A DNA stretch of 64,000 nt from Brenneria corticis (GTDB lineage: Bacteria > Pseudomonadota > Gammaproteobacteria > Enterobacterales > Enterobacteriaceae), in assembly GCF_003115855.1 (NCBI RefSeq), contig NZ_KZ819072.1, forward strand, positions 248,001-312,000, in the 5' to 3' direction. Of the stretch, positions 37,501-43,846 are shown piece by piece. The position numbers and the translations under genes were made by a program. The notes under the pieces were generated by a model, which was given only the letters and a program-made list of their open reading frames with translations, did no database searches and was not told where the DNA came from. Numbering within the stretch: the stretch's first letter is position 1; each line of letters opens with the position of its first letter.

Positions 37501-37878
37501 TTATTTAAAGCAAAAGAGAAGCCGGGGTTCAAGGCGGCACATGACTGGGCGAATGAGGATGATTTCCAGGGCTTTGCTGAGCAGTGGTTTACGACGCTAA
37601 TGGGCAAGCCGGTTGATGTCACCCTGAATTACTCCAACCGCGAGATTCCCCATCACCGTAAGTTGCTGGTGGAGTTTGATAACGGGAAAGCGCTGAAGAT
37701 CCGTTTCGATCAGGGGATGGGCTACTGGTCAATTAAGTTCCGCCCGGACAGCTATAACTTTATGGACGATGTCGAGGATCAGCTCTACAACATGGCTCGT
37801 TCGCTGGAACAAGCCTGGGTCGGTAATAAAGAAGAACGATGGCCAACGGATGTGCTGGTGGAAATTCAGCAGCAGTAA
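31564..37878 (+). CDS. druE: Druantia helicase DruE (DEAH, DUF1998)
   Basis: 2104 residues, 2 bp after druH. Superfamily-2 helicase motifs: Walker A TSGTGSGKTE (Lys131), DEAH in IVLDEAHTYVG (264-267), motif III ATSATIAGS (about 300), and C-terminal TTMEMGVDIGGISAVVMNN with LQRAGRAGRSKE (about 1120-1145). Several Zn-knuckle-like Cys clusters follow: WRCHKCGTLGYEEG with CTNASCGERI, and CMICGRAES. The DUF1998 end is GCSHCDTACSECLLDSQTRH (about 1695-1715), then a PLD-like alpha/beta tail. This is the signature protein common to Druantia types; with DruH it makes type III, an anti-phage system shown for E. coli relatives. Both frames are intact. Confidence 0.9.
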   Translation: MTTRYFSTLIEQSLSRSTEATLSILSITNPQLREHLAQQMAAECGAEGSFLASPVFEQTFGWEESTFTMRQLATEKTLLSKEVVASLDSEKNGRYRFGAGWKPFTHQLASWKSLLEQKHSIVVTSGTGSGKTECFMVPVLEDIHRELRANGNKPLVGVRALFLYPLNALINSQRERLDAWTRSFGTGIRYCLYNGNTKEKHSAVKSEQEKKLNEVLSREKMREEPAPILVTNGTMLEYMMIRQVDAPIIQQSKAQKSLRWIVLDEAHTYVGSQAAELALQLRRVMNAFGVTPRDVRFVATSATIAGSDAEKQLKKFLSELSGVPQDRIDVLGGKRIVPDLDASLNRSVSLDLLEAIPDAGEKEVSPERYSALTHSPEARYIREMLVGQQRAMKLDVLTARLNELTRQCYTQQDVLHWIDLCSGTRPNEQDPAFLKVRAHIFQRNTQGLWACADKNCTAKQGSALEKNWPFGYVYVNQRQNCSCGSPVFELAFCNECNEPHLLAREKKGKLVQWENKGGDEFSLQDDMPEDFEPVAEKVEKEIVIKTPHIIAAEHNEAAGYTLQRLDRQTHSIGVVHDNSISLAINDIDQVCSARSCGYRGVKGMSPFRRAILGSPFYVTHIVPTVLEYCPDFAGKNGKGDGQQTLPGRGRRLITFTDSRQGTARMAVRMQQEAERNRLRGSVVEILSWYQKQRSTGDVIVADIDPQKFRELADKAHKEAKEYLDMGMPGEAVEAEEKAQRFEQRLKQALGEKVNVPLVSLSWRDMVGELQKTFDIKGPILRYNKYHKPEIFREHDGPVKLSEMLLFREFMRRPKRSNSLETQGLVKIGYQGLEKAQIVPDHWQEKGLSLQDWQDFLKISLDFYVREGSYTQLEDDWRQWIGSRFAPRSLRSPESDEHDEYQIKRWPQIRHGNVSQRLIKLLLLGAGLNVKKTADIDLVNAWLKAAWKALSGNLAVLRSDGNRFYLPREHMTFSLVTKAYICPVTNKLLDTAFKGLTPYLPTHIDFDNLSDAQRLSYNAEPVTLPEVWHFDRSQDDYDNGISKIRQQIAADDLVQKLRSQNLWTNINDRAIEGGFYYRTAEHSAQQSAERLEEYETMFKEGGINVLNCSTTMEMGVDIGGISAVVMNNVPPHPANYLQRAGRAGRSKESRAISFTLCKGNPHDQQVFANTLWPFETTIPAPMVAMNSERLVQRHVNSLLLSEFLCHVIGETEKERTNLNSQWFFGEEHEQSICNRFKVWLDRTTAPVDIALEQLVKGTALHGVSPDNLRRNTLKVISFLQQRWLEIYHDLSRQERGSQPDTPYRKRLEMEKKRHCGEYLLRDLAARTFLPGYGFPTDVVTFDNFNMEDYIREKSFRSRDKSDREDNVSRYKGLPSRNLGVAIREYAPGAEIILDGRVFRSAGVSLHWHNLNADTNEPQRLDVAWRCHKCGTLGYEEGIAGQGDLFCTNASCGERIISANKRQVLQPAGFVTDAYYPVTNNIETMKFIPVVPAWVFVQAERVPLPNPLTGFMASGPDGRVFQQSMGEGGHGYALCMICGRAESMINENDVPKSMEAHYPPRPGKGDRDSQNHRLICPGSTALRTKVTLGALSQTDVFELILRRPQNGEYIPDGSDEGRSIAMTLAVALRRALAGVLGVSAAELGYAIRPVKLDNDQSVLAIQLYDVISGGAGFASSAPLHIEALLRGMVKQLGCSHCDTACSECLLDSQTRHDHDVLDRKAALAWLGEDFTHYIGLPEEEKLSLVDAQYCPGSIEDAIRCVINEGATSLTVWLNEPISEWDLYASEFRRAILRYQMIDNLPVTLVIPAGITDAEVLGELAQFAATGMRICCSKAALTVPVIAQLQRRESVITLATRGTQAAIPGSDWHQTQELVVRSQAFALVDLEEVDLACWNESTVDRVKDISLSNELNGPISQFGRRFWAELEKANEETGTLLKNSQITRIYYTDRYIQNPAALVLLGSILNQLKSRMSGHAQVAINTLFKAKEKPGFKAAHDWANEDDFQGFAEQWFTTLMGKPVDVTLNYSNREIPHHRKLLVEFDNGKALKIRFDQGMGYWSIKFRPDSYNFMDDVEDQLYNMARSLEQAWVGNKEERWPTDVLVEIQQQ

Positions 37879-37889
37879 AACGTAGGTTG

Positions 37890-37911
37890 CCCCGCCGCAA
37901 GGCGGGGTTTT
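37890..37911 (+). terminator. Rho-independent terminator of druHE
   Basis: Stem CCCCGCC-GCAA-GGCGGGG followed by TTTTC, 11 bp after the druE stop. Confidence 0.8.
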
Positions 37912-37995
37912 CGAGATGTCTTCGTAAATAATGAGTATGAGAGTAGATTGTATTCATTGCACAGCAATTAATATTTTAAAAAAGGAACTTAAACA

Positions 37996-40083
37996 ATGAA
38001 GGCCAAAGAAGCCAGGTTACTCAATTTTCTCCAGACCGCACCTCAGTTAGTCATACCAATCTATCAGCGGCTTTATTCCTGGAGCCTTAAGGAATGCGAG
38101 CAGTTGTGGGATGATATCATTCGGTGTGGCCGCGACAATAATAATCAAGGGCACTTTATCGGTTCCGTAGTTTATATAGAAAATGGTCTTTATTCAGTAA
38201 CATCCCAGTCGCCGCTATTGATTATTGATGGTCAGCAACGTGTAACAACCGTATCGTTATTAATTGCGGCGCTCTCCGAGGCTGTGGGCGATCAAGAGTT
38301 TATCGAGGGATTTAGCCAAGTTCAGTTACGTGGTTTTTATCTCACCAATCCGTTATTATCAGGCGAGAAACAGTATAAGCTTATTTTATCGCAAGCAGAT
38401 AATGAAACATTGCGCGCAATAATTGATGGGAAACCCTATCCGGAAAGCTACTCTTTGCGGATTAAAGAAAATTTTGATTTCTTTGCTGAAAAACTGAAGG
38501 ATAGCTCTTTGCTTGAAATTGTATGTAAGGGGCTGAGTAAGTTAATTGTGGTCGATATATCTCTGCAGCGGGGTAATGATAACCCTCAGCTTATTTTTGA
38601 AAGCATGAACTCGACGGGTAAGAAATTGAGTCAGGCTGATTTAATACGCAATTATATTTTGATGGGGCTGGAAAATGAACGCCAAACAAATTTATATAAT
38701 GACCATTGGCGTAAAATGGAACTTTTGTTCGGCCAGGAAGCTTATTCAGAGCAGTTTGATGCATTTATGCGTCACTATTTGACCGTGAAAACGGGTGTTA
38801 TTCCTAAGATTGATGATATCTATGAAGCGTTTAAACAATATTTTAGACGTGGAAGCGAAATAGTTGAATCCATTGTTGCTGATATTCATCAATATGCTAT
38901 CTATTACTGTGCAATTGCCTTGGGTATTGAGAAAAATAAAGGGCTTAAGGAAATATTTCGTAATATTCGTGAGCTTAGAATGGATGTCGCTTATCCGTTA
39001 ATGTTGGAATTATATGCTGATTATCAGCAACAAATTTTACCTTTAGATGATTTTTCTGAAGCATTGCGCCTGATGGAAAGTTATGTTTTCCGACGTGCAG
39101 TTTGTGCCATTCCAGCGAACTCAATGAACAAGACGTTTGCCGGACTGAGCAAAAATTTCGATAAACGCCATTATCTGGAAAGCCTGAAAGCGGCATTTAT
39201 GTTACTTCCTTCCTATCGTCGGTTCCCGACAGATGAGGAGTTTAAGCGGGAAATGCAGAGTCGCGATCTTTATAATTTCAGGAGTCGTAGCTATTGGTTG
39301 CGAAAACTGGAAAATCATAAACATAAAGAACCTATTCCAGTTGACGAATACACTATCGAGCACATTATGCCGCAGTGTGATAATCAGGCTGAAAAAGTCC
39401 CAACTGCATGGAAAGCGGCGTTAGGTGAAGAGTGGCAAAGGGTGTGGGAAACCTGGCGTCATACATTGGGGAACCTGACCTTAACCGGTTATAACTCTGA
39501 ATACAGCAACCGTTCTTTTGCTGAGAAGCGGGATATGGATGGTGGTTTCAAATACAGTCATTTACGAGTCAATGACGGGCTTGCTTCTTTGGACGTATGG
39601 AATGAAGAAACTCTATTAGCCAGAGCAAAAAAAATGGCGGAGCAAGCGAGTAATGTCTGGCCAAACCCCAGCCTCTCTGAAGATATTTTTAAACGTTATC
39701 AACAGGAGAATAAAGCCAGTATCGTTTATGGATTTGACGACCATCCACATCTGGCAAAAGAGCCTGTTAATTCATTATTTTCCGTATTCCGGACAGCCGT
39801 TTTGGATCTTGACCCATGTGTAACTGAAGTTTTCCTGAAGTTGTATGTCGCTTATAAAGCAGAGATCAATTTTGTCGATGTGATCCCGCAAGCTAAGAGG
39901 CTGCTGCTTATTTTGAATATTCCGTTTGCTGAAATTAATGATCCCCGAGGGGTATGTCGGGATCTTACGGGGCTGGGGCGCTGGGGGAATGGTGATGTGG
40001 AAGTTGGTTTCGAGAATATGGATGATCTCCCCTATATAATGTTCCTGGTCACGCAGTCTTTCGAGCGGCAAATGGATAACTAA
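37996..40083 (+). CDS. GmrSD-type DUF262-DUF1524 restriction protein with DUF5655 tail
   Basis: 695 residues in one chain. DUF262 (GmrS-like) carries IPIYQRLYSW near 19-29, LLIIDGQQR near 72-80 and STGKKLSQADLIRNY near 206-220. DUF1524 (GmrD-like) has the HNH-type YTIEHIMPQ near 451-459 and NLTLTGYNSEYSN near 495. The C-terminal about 595-690 reads VTEVFLKLYVAYKAEINFVD and LTGLGRWGNGDVEVGF, the DUF5655 pattern. Such enzymes restrict modified phage DNA (for example glucosylated hydroxymethylcytosine) and use NTP. AAGGA precedes the ATG. It is separated from druHE by a terminator, so it is its own unit. Confidence 0.88.
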   Translation: MKAKEARLLNFLQTAPQLVIPIYQRLYSWSLKECEQLWDDIIRCGRDNNNQGHFIGSVVYIENGLYSVTSQSPLLIIDGQQRVTTVSLLIAALSEAVGDQEFIEGFSQVQLRGFYLTNPLLSGEKQYKLILSQADNETLRAIIDGKPYPESYSLRIKENFDFFAEKLKDSSLLEIVCKGLSKLIVVDISLQRGNDNPQLIFESMNSTGKKLSQADLIRNYILMGLENERQTNLYNDHWRKMELLFGQEAYSEQFDAFMRHYLTVKTGVIPKIDDIYEAFKQYFRRGSEIVESIVADIHQYAIYYCAIALGIEKNKGLKEIFRNIRELRMDVAYPLMLELYADYQQQILPLDDFSEALRLMESYVFRRAVCAIPANSMNKTFAGLSKNFDKRHYLESLKAAFMLLPSYRRFPTDEEFKREMQSRDLYNFRSRSYWLRKLENHKHKEPIPVDEYTIEHIMPQCDNQAEKVPTAWKAALGEEWQRVWETWRHTLGNLTLTGYNSEYSNRSFAEKRDMDGGFKYSHLRVNDGLASLDVWNEETLLARAKKMAEQASNVWPNPSLSEDIFKRYQQENKASIVYGFDDHPHLAKEPVNSLFSVFRTAVLDLDPCVTEVFLKLYVAYKAEINFVDVIPQAKRLLLILNIPFAEINDPRGVCRDLTGLGRWGNGDVEVGFENMDDLPYIMFLVTQSFERQMDN

Positions 40084-40218
40084 TGTGGTGGATTTTCGCG
40101 GTGATTGAATGGCTAAAGCTTTTTTTTTGGTACGGGCTCTGGTTATAGCCAAATATTATCAGGTGGCTTTTGCCCCGAGGCTTAGCAAGACGTGAGTCCG
40201 TAATCAGCTGTATGATGC

Positions 40219-40240
40219 AACCCCGGTAGGCTCCGGGGTT
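40219..40240. terminator. Stem-loop between convergent gmrSD-type and symE genes
   Basis: Eight-base-pair AACCCCGG/CCGGGGTT stem with a six-base loop between two convergent genes. It lacks a U tract on either strand, so a bidirectional terminator is only likely. Confidence 0.45.
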
Positions 40241-40284
40241 GTCTGTCATCAGATCTTGCTGTGATGAACGTCATTTTGCGAAAA

Positions 40285-40581
40285 TTACGATCTTCTTTTC
40301 TTCCCCGAAACCAACTGTATTGCCTGAGCTAATGTCATGATCGATTCCAATTCTTTCGGGGGCTGCTGCGTGGTCAGCAAAATAGAGCCTCTCTTTACCT
40401 GCGCATCCACCTTTGTCCCCATGGTAAAACCCGCCGCTTCTAGCCATAACCCCTTCATAATAATGGCCGCAGTATAAACATGATCCCTGCGACGATCCGC
40501 ATAACTCATAGTTAAATGACGATACGTTACCGGGCAGGTTTTTTCATTCTCACAAACTGCAATACAATCCATGTCAGTCAT
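40285..40581 (-). CDS. symE: SymE-family toxin
   Basis: 98 residues, close to E. coli SymE (113): RHLTMSYADRRRDHVYTAAI, then MKGLWLEAAGFTMGTKVDAQ and GSILLTTQQPP, the AbrB-like fold of this toxin. E. coli SymE is SOS-induced, inhibits growth through RNA or nucleoid effects, and is repressed by the antisense RNA SymR. It sits in the same context as in E. coli: beside hsdS of an EcoKI-like system. A TACAAT box on the plus strand near 40563 could drive a SymR-like antisense RNA across the symE start, but the -35 is weak. The C terminus is somewhat shorter than E. coli. Confidence 0.85.
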   Translation of the reverse strand: MTDMDCIAVCENEKTCPVTYRHLTMSYADRRRDHVYTAAIIMKGLWLEAAGFTMGTKVDAQVKRGSILLTTQQPPKELESIMTLAQAIQLVSGKKRRS

Positions 40582-40766
40582 AATTACTATTCGCCATTAA
40601 TAGCGATTGTGATCAGCGGTGCGGGTGTGTTGTTACACATCCGCACCGCGCTAAACAATACCTGTAAAACCAGCGAAAAAATAAAATTCCAGAAAAAAAG
40701 ACAATAATCGGAACCTTCAGGAATAATAAATAAAACACACCTGAAATATTTAAAAGACGTTTTTTT

Positions 40767-40801
40767 ACCTAAAAATAAAAACGCACGGAGCGATCCGTGC
40801 G
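40767..40801 (-). terminator. Terminator of the hsdMS operon
   Basis: Stem CGCACGGA/TCCGTGCG (40782-40801) with a four-base loop. On the minus strand it is followed by TTTTTATTTTT, a strong U tract, 21 bp after the hsdS stop. Confidence 0.85.
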
Positions 40802-40821
40802 CGAAATAATAAAGATGAAGC

Positions 40822-42189
40822 TTATGCTTTTTTACGTGAAGATTTTTTACCGCCGCTGGAAGCGCGCTCGGCTTTGATTTTTTCCAACAACGCAGCAGCG
40901 CTATTTTCCCCGCTGATCAGATCCGGATTTTCTTCACGCCACTGGGCGGTCAGATCACCGCGAAACGCCTTCGCCAGGATCGACTGGGTCAGATGATTCA
41001 CGCAGGAAAGTGCGGTATTTACCTGCTTTTCAATGGTATCGGCGTAAGCGCATAGCTGCTCCACGCGACGCACGATCTCCTGTTGTTCGGGGAGTTGGGG
41101 AAGCGGTAATTCTAATGAGGCCAGTTCTTTACTGTTTATGTTATTTACACCGGATGTTGAACGGGCAATATTCACAATTGTTTGTCTTAATTGTGGGCTT
41201 TTCAGACAATAAGATACATATTTAGGTACAACTTTTTCTTTATTAAGTCTTATACGGATAAGATATCCTGCAAATAAGTATTTTGTATCGTGCTCTGAAA
41301 TTACAGCAACTTTACCTACTAAGTCAACACTTCCATTAGAACGGATTAAAAGTAAATCTCCTTCTCTTAGAGCGAGTGAAGATAGTTCTTTGGGGTTGAA
41401 GTCAGCATATTTAAGATTGTTATTTATTATATATCCAGAACCGATGTTAGGTATGCGTAAAACAGCGGTGCGGCCATCACTTTCAGAGCATTTTTTAGAT
41501 GTTCCATAACGAATATCCTCAGAGATATTCCCGAGTTTAGTTAATATTTTCTCTTCAATATTTTTATGGATGAGTTTACCACTAACCGCTGCTGCTAACA
41601 TCGCCTGACGAAAACGTTTCAGGATTTTCGGGATTTGCTCAAGGCGTGCTTTGGTGCTGTCAACCTGCGCTAACAGCGTATCGAGTTTTTCAGCGATGAT
41701 TTTTTGTTCTGCAAGTGGTGCGATAAAGAATGGTAAGGTTTTTGCTGAGCTACCTGATATTTCTTTAAACGTTGTGCCTGTGCCCATTTCTTCTGCTAGG
41801 TGCTTAATGCTACGCATGTAATAGTAGGCATAATCAGGAGATACATCAGCAGTGAATACAAAACTCTTGAAACCCTGATTCGTAGCAATTTCGTTCGAAG
41901 CTACAGCTACATAGCCAATAGGGGCTCTGCTACTGAAAAGTATTGAGCCCATAGGCATTATTTTTGCGGAGCAGGAGTCATAACCAGCCTCTGATAAATC
42001 GCGAGCACCACGAGAAATAGATTTATTTTTATATCCGCTCAGGTCTGCTGGTGTCAGCCACGCAATACCCTCACCAGAAGGCGCAAAGTTTTCTACTACC
42101 CCTGACTTTGGTGTTCCGCCTGATACTACATTTGCAATATCTCCGATCTCTGTACAAGCCCATCCCTCCGGTAATTTCCCCGCACTCAT
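40822..42189 (-). CDS. hsdS: Type I restriction-modification specificity subunit HsdS (EcoKI family)
   Basis: 455 residues. It reads the DNA target for the HsdM2S methylase and the HsdR2M2S nuclease. Conserved EcoKI-type parts: the MSAGKLPEGW start, the central spacer PLAEQKIIAEKLDTLLAQVD and STKAR, and the C-terminal EQQEIVRRVEQLCAYADTIE, QSILAKAFRGDLTAQWREEN and a Lys-rich end. The two target-recognition domains (about 12-145 and 215-365) differ from EcoKI; the first starts EIGDIANVVSGGTPKSG. The second is AT-rich compared with the flanks, as if exchanged. The start overlaps the hsdM stop by 4 bp. The recognition sequence cannot be deduced here. Confidence 0.93.
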   Translation of the reverse strand: MSAGKLPEGWACTEIGDIANVVSGGTPKSGVVENFAPSGEGIAWLTPADLSGYKNKSISRGARDLSEAGYDSCSAKIMPMGSILFSSRAPIGYVAVASNEIATNQGFKSFVFTADVSPDYAYYYMRSIKHLAEEMGTGTTFKEISGSSAKTLPFFIAPLAEQKIIAEKLDTLLAQVDSTKARLEQIPKILKRFRQAMLAAAVSGKLIHKNIEEKILTKLGNISEDIRYGTSKKCSESDGRTAVLRIPNIGSGYIINNNLKYADFNPKELSSLALREGDLLLIRSNGSVDLVGKVAVISEHDTKYLFAGYLIRIRLNKEKVVPKYVSYCLKSPQLRQTIVNIARSTSGVNNINSKELASLELPLPQLPEQQEIVRRVEQLCAYADTIEKQVNTALSCVNHLTQSILAKAFRGDLTAQWREENPDLISGENSAAALLEKIKAERASSGGKKSSRKKA

Positions 42190-43778
42190 GCCTTCACCTC
42201 ACCAAACGCTTCTTCCAGCAACTGACGCTGCGCATCGGCTTCATCGCCTGCGCCCAGCTCGCGCATCAGGGCATCCAGCTCGCCCAGCGCCTGCACCAGT
42301 TCGGTCATCGCCTCTGCCGCTAACACATCCGGCTCCGGCAGGCTGTCGGCATCGATACTGTCTTTATCTTTCAGCCAGGAGATATCCAGCGAGTCCGACT
42401 TGGCAGTACGGATCCATTCGCGGCTGAACTTGCGCCAGCGGCTGGTGGCCAGATGCTGGTCGGTGTTTTTGTTCTCTTCGCTGTCGGCGATTTCGCTCTC
42501 TTCGGCGTTAAAACTCCACTCGCCTTCGGTGCGCGGGCTGAGGCCGTGCGGATCGTCACCAAAAACCTTCTCGAACGGTTGCAGATGCTGATCTCCAAAC
42601 GGCGTGCGCTTGCCGAAACTTGGCATATTGGTGCGCAGATCGTACACCCACACGTCGTCGGTGCAGTTCTTGTCCTGGTTCGGGTTTGCCGCCGTGCCCT
42701 TGGTAAAGAACAGCACGTTGGTTTTCACGCCCTGCGCGTAAAAGATACCGGTCGGCAGACGCAGAATGGTGTGTAGACGGCATTTGTCCATCAGATCGCG
42801 GCGGATATCGGTGCCTTTTCCGCCTTCGAACAACACGTTATCCGGCACCACCACCGCCGCGCGACCGCCCGGATGCAGGGTTTCGATAATGTGCTGCATA
42901 AAGCACAGCTGTTTGTTGCTGGTCGGGTGAATAAAGGTCCGGGTGATATTGGTGCCCGCCGCGCTGCCAAACGGTGGGTTAGTCGCCACAATATGCGCGG
43001 GCGGCAGGTTTTCACCGTCGCTGCCCAGCGTGTTGCCGAGGCGAATCGCACCACCGTGATCGAGATTGCCTTCAATATCGTGCAACAGGCAGTTCATCAG
43101 CGCCAGGCGACGAGTGCCGGGCACCAGTTCGAGACCGACAAAGGCACGGCGGATCTGGAAATCCTGGATGTCGGTATTGAGATCCTCTAGATCGTTGGTC
43201 TGCGATTTAACGTAGCGATCCGCCTCGATTAAAAAGCCTGCGGTACCGGCCGCCGGATCCTGTACCACTTCGCGCGGCTGCGGTTTTAACAGATGAATAA
43301 TGGTCTTGATCAGCGGACGCGGTGTGAAGTACTGACCGGCACCGGATTTGGTTTCGTTGGCGTTTTTCTGCAACAGCCCCTCGTACATATCGCCGAAGTC
43401 GTCGCGGGATTTCCCCTTGCTGCCGTTATACCAGTCCAGCGCATCCATATAACTGACCAGCTCGGTCAGCTGCTTTGGTTGCTCAATGGTGGTGCTGACG
43501 TTGTGGAAGATCGCCTGCACCAGATTTCGCTCGTCCTGGCCTAATTCCACCAGCAGTTTACGGTAGAACTGCAATTGTTCCTGGCCTATACGCGCTTTTA
43601 AGTCGTCCCAGCGGTAGCCAGCGGGCAAGTACTCGGCTTCCTGGCCGGTCTCTTTACACATTTTCAGAAACAGCAGTGAAGCCAGTTCGTTGACGTAGTT
43701 CTGATAAGAAACGCCGCCGTCACGCAGATTGTCACAGAGTTTCCATAGCTTGGCGACCAAATCGTTATTGTTCATCAC
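42186..43778 (-). CDS. hsdM: Type I restriction-modification methyltransferase HsdM (EcoKI family)
   Basis: 530 residues (529 if begun at 43775 as in E. coli). N6-adenine methylase. AdoMet motif I DPAAGTAGFLIEA and catalytic NPPF (ATNPPFGSAAGTN) are intact, as are the SGAGQYFTPRPLI and RLPTGIFYAQGVKTN regions. It matches EcoKI HsdM nearly end to end from memory, including SREWIRTAKSDSLDISWLKD. It follows hsdR after a terminator-like hairpin, so it likely has its own promoter with hsdS, as in EcoKI, allowing methylation before restriction. Confidence 0.96.
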   Translation of the reverse strand: MMNNNDLVAKLWKLCDNLRDGGVSYQNYVNELASLLFLKMCKETGQEAEYLPAGYRWDDLKARIGQEQLQFYRKLLVELGQDERNLVQAIFHNVSTTIEQPKQLTELVSYMDALDWYNGSKGKSRDDFGDMYEGLLQKNANETKSGAGQYFTPRPLIKTIIHLLKPQPREVVQDPAAGTAGFLIEADRYVKSQTNDLEDLNTDIQDFQIRRAFVGLELVPGTRRLALMNCLLHDIEGNLDHGGAIRLGNTLGSDGENLPPAHIVATNPPFGSAAGTNITRTFIHPTSNKQLCFMQHIIETLHPGGRAAVVVPDNVLFEGGKGTDIRRDLMDKCRLHTILRLPTGIFYAQGVKTNVLFFTKGTAANPNQDKNCTDDVWVYDLRTNMPSFGKRTPFGDQHLQPFEKVFGDDPHGLSPRTEGEWSFNAEESEIADSEENKNTDQHLATSRWRKFSREWIRTAKSDSLDISWLKDKDSIDADSLPEPDVLAAEAMTELVQALGELDALMRELGAGDEADAQRQLLEEAFGEVKA

Positions 43779-43794
43779 AGGTTCCGTGTAAAAG

Positions 43795-43817
43795 CTGCGG
43801 CCCTGAACGGGCCGCAG
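43795..43817 (-). terminator. Stem-loop between hsdR and hsdM
   Basis: Nine-base-pair CTGCGGCCC/GGGCCGCAG stem with a five-base loop, followed on the minus strand by CTTTTAC. It separates hsdR transcripts from hsdMS. Confidence 0.6.
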
Positions 43818-43846
43818 AAGAAGAAATTGTCGGGGATTCTAACGCG

